Shown: in pieces, positions 62,668 through 64,000 of the stretch
Layout of the letters: each line of letters begins with the position of its first letter
How positions within the stretch are numbered: the first letter of the stretch is position 1
DNA from: Maricaulis sp.
GTDB lineage: Bacteria > Pseudomonadota > Alphaproteobacteria > Caulobacterales > Maricaulaceae
Assembly: GCF_017642925.1 (NCBI RefSeq)
Contig: NZ_JAEPOL010000003.1
Coordinates: forward strand, 185,448 to 249,447
DNA: 64,000 bases
Reading direction: 5' to 3'
The notes under the pieces: model-generated
What the model saw: only the letters and a program-made list of their open reading frames with translations
What the model was told of the DNA's origin: nothing
Database searches by the model: none
Position numbers and translations under genes: made by a program

Positions 62668-63426
62668 ATGATCGGCGCCCTCCTTGTCTCGCTTGCCCTG
62701 CAGGGCCAGCCCACCCTGTTGACCAGCGAACCGCCCAGCATCGTGGCGGCGCTGACCCACGAGACCGTCGAGATCCGCGAGGACTTCTCCGGCCAGGAGC
62801 TCGTGCTCTACGGCGCCACGCGCGGCATGACGATCCAGGACGAGATCGTCGTCGTGCTGCGCGGCCCGGCGCGTGATCTGCGGGTGATGGAGAAGCAGCG
62901 CAATTTCGGCATCTGGGTCAATTCCGCACCGCTCGAATTCGAGAACATCCCCAGCTATTACGCCATCGCGACCTCACTGCCGCTGGAGGAGATCGCGACG
63001 CCGGAAAGCCTGGCCGGATCGGGCATCGGCCTGCCCGCCACCCTCGCCATCCGCGCCGCACCGACCGCCGCGCAGACCGAACGCGACATCCGCCCCTATC
63101 TCGACGCGATCGGCCGCGCCGGCAGCCGCAACGATCTCTATGCCGAAGCCCAGCGCGGCGTGGAAATCCTCGATGGCGGCCTGTTCCGCGCCACCATTTC
63201 CCTGCCGCCCCTGACCCCGGTCGGCAACTACGTCGCCGAGGTCTATCTCTTCCGCGACGGCCGCGCCGTGGCCAGCCGCTCGGCCAGCCTGCGCGTGGAA
63301 AAGGCCGGCCTGGAACGTTTCGTCTACGAATTCGCCCATGACTGGCCCTGGCTCTACGGCCTGTTCTGCGTCGTCCTCGCCGTCCTCGCCGGCTATGCCG
63401 GCTATCTCGCCTTCAACCGCCGCTAG
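62668..63426 (+). CDS. TIGR02186-family membrane protein, partner of TSUP transporter (252 aa)
   Basis: N-terminal signal-like start (MIGALLVSLALQGQP), then a strand-rich extracytoplasmic domain (SIVAALTHETVEIREDFSGQELVLYG, RNFGIWVNSAPLEFENIPSYYAIAT, YVAEVYLFRDGRAVAS) and one C-terminal TM helix (WLYGLFCVVLAVLAGYAGYLAF). This matches the TIGR02186 conserved family seen beside TSUP permeases in alphaproteobacteria. The role is unknown; it probably assists the transporter. The ATG follows the transporter stop by one base. Confidence 0.9.
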   Translation: MIGALLVSLALQGQPTLLTSEPPSIVAALTHETVEIREDFSGQELVLYGATRGMTIQDEIVVVLRGPARDLRVMEKQRNFGIWVNSAPLEFENIPSYYAIATSLPLEEIATPESLAGSGIGLPATLAIRAAPTAAQTERDIRPYLDAIGRAGSRNDLYAEAQRGVEILDGGLFRATISLPPLTPVGNYVAEVYLFRDGRAVASRSASLRVEKAGLERFVYEFAHDWPWLYGLFCVVLAVLAGYAGYLAFNRR

Positions 63427-63464
63427 GCGGGATTGGCGTCGCTCTGTCTATCTCCCCCACTCTG

Positions 63465-63695
63465 CTCCACTTCCCCCGGCCTTGTGCCGGGGCCCGGTTT
63501 AGTCTGCATCTGAAACGCCGCCAGGCCCCGGAATAAATCCGGGGGAAGCGGAAGTGCGCATTTCAACCGCTCCCATTTTTCCCGGACGAAAGCCTGCGCA
63601 GGCAGGCTGCAGATCCGGGATCTACCGACCGGCGTGAAGCGTGAGCCGCGTCCAGTCGGTCCCGGACAGCGCTGCGCGCTTCCGGGAAAAATCGT
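63465..63695. repeat. Extragenic repeats: family D and family A copy 4
   Basis: CTCCACTTCCCCCGGCC and ATAAATCCGGGGGAAGC mark a family D unit (63465-63555); ATTTTTCCCGG (63576) and CCGGGAAAAATCG (63683-63695) enclose a diverged family A copy with the core GTCGGTCCCGG. The 317-base gap 63427-63743 holds nothing else. Confidence 0.7.
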
Positions 63696-63743
63696 GTGTG
63701 TTTGGAGAAGAGGAAACACGAAATCCTCCACGGCGCTGGGCGC

Positions 63744-63998
63744 CTAGAGCGATGAGAGGGGTGCGGGATGCACGGCGGACATCGTGTCCGGATTTGAAGG
63801 TTTGGTGGTGATGCCCGAGGCATCCCGCACGCGGAGATTTACCCGGGTCCCTTGCGGGCCCGTCTCGAAACCTGCAGGCACGCTCCGGTCGAGCTTTTTG
63901 CCGGTGTCCCCGCAGATGGCCACGCCGGAGCCTGATGCTGTCACCCACCAGGCGCGGACGAGCTCCGCACGCTCCCGGGCACAAGGGACTGAGCTCAT
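63744..63998 (-). CDS. Hypothetical protein, possibly 5'-truncated by window edge (84 aa as read)
   Basis: A minus-strand frame ends with TAG at 63744 and is open to the window edge; the ATG at 63998 may be internal. The sequence reads as real protein (WWVTASGSGVAICGDTGKKL, then GPQGTRVNLRVRDASGITTK, and ending DTMSAVHPAPLSSL). It has two Cys. No family is recognised. Repeats follow its stop. Confidence 0.5.
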   Translation of the reverse strand: MSSVPCARERAELVRAWWVTASGSGVAICGDTGKKLDRSVPAGFETGPQGTRVNLRVRDASGITTKPSNPDTMSAVHPAPLSSL

Positions 63999-64000
63999 GC

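Overview
The window looks like a chromosomal segment of a G+C-rich, stalked or dimorphic alphaproteobacterium of the Caulobacterales/Maricaulales type. The support is a PodJ-like polarity gene whose promoter holds several GANTC (CcrM) sites, a TSUP transporter with a TIGR02186 partner, many DUF-type secreted proteins with alphaproteobacterial style, and a dense population of extragenic palindromic repeats. Gene identities come from reading the supplied translations against remembered family signatures; no database search was run.

Layout. (1) 1-6.4 kb: right end of an integrated mobile element, visibly richer in A+T than the rest. It holds the 3' part of a type IV coupling protein (VirD4/TraG), a small protein, a hipBA toxin-antitoxin pair with a four-operator leader, ardA antirestriction with an 82-nt hairpin upstream, an unknown protein, a small protein overlapping a large serine recombinase, and the tRNA-Arg(ACG) gene whose 3' end abuts the recombinase. 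The recombinase frame reads through the antisense of that tRNA. (2) 6.5-15.1 kb: host chromosome with a P1-family (NylC-like) hydrolase, gamma-glutamyltransferase, a DUF481 outer-membrane protein, three short secreted Cys-motif paralogues and several repeat blocks. (3) 15.1-17.8 kb: a duplicated repeat block, a perfect 27-bp inverted repeat, and a compact low-G+C three-gene operon (two-TM protein, ImmA/IrrE-type metallopeptidase, T4 beta-like protein), which is the best candidate here for an undescribed, perhaps defence-related, system. (4) 17.8-21.1 kb: a TPP riboswitch followed by a PH-like membrane gene overlapping thiC. (5) 21-46.9 kb: housekeeping and accessory metabolism (ABM/NIPSNAP/ArsR, M19 dipeptidase, acyltransferase, purA, serine hydrolase, AraC and LysR regulators, PagL-like deacylase, serC, PLP enzyme, thiD, DODA dioxygenase, GST, methyltransferase). 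(6) 47-48.1 kb: a long non-coding region whose minus strand carries several GNRA-capped hairpins ending in an intrinsic terminator, a candidate structured RNA. (7) 48.1-56.6 kb: a minus-strand fatty-acid beta-oxidation cluster (MerR regulator, two acyl-CoA dehydrogenases, a small gene, PaiB-like, fadI, an 85-aa glycine-zipper protein, fadJ). (8) 56.7-64 kb: an unknown secreted protein, podJ (split by an apparent single-base frameshift just after its TM helix), a TSUP transporter, a TIGR02186 protein, repeats, and a gene running off the edge.

Functional links. Thiamine genes occur twice: thiC under a TPP riboswitch, and thiD alone. The beta-oxidation genes form one co-oriented block with a MerR regulator at its head. 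The mobile-element genes form a standard conjugation-entry kit: transfer, antirestriction, stabilisation by toxin-antitoxin, and site-specific integration. Most long opposite-strand ORFs in the track are shadows of the high-G+C genes listed here.
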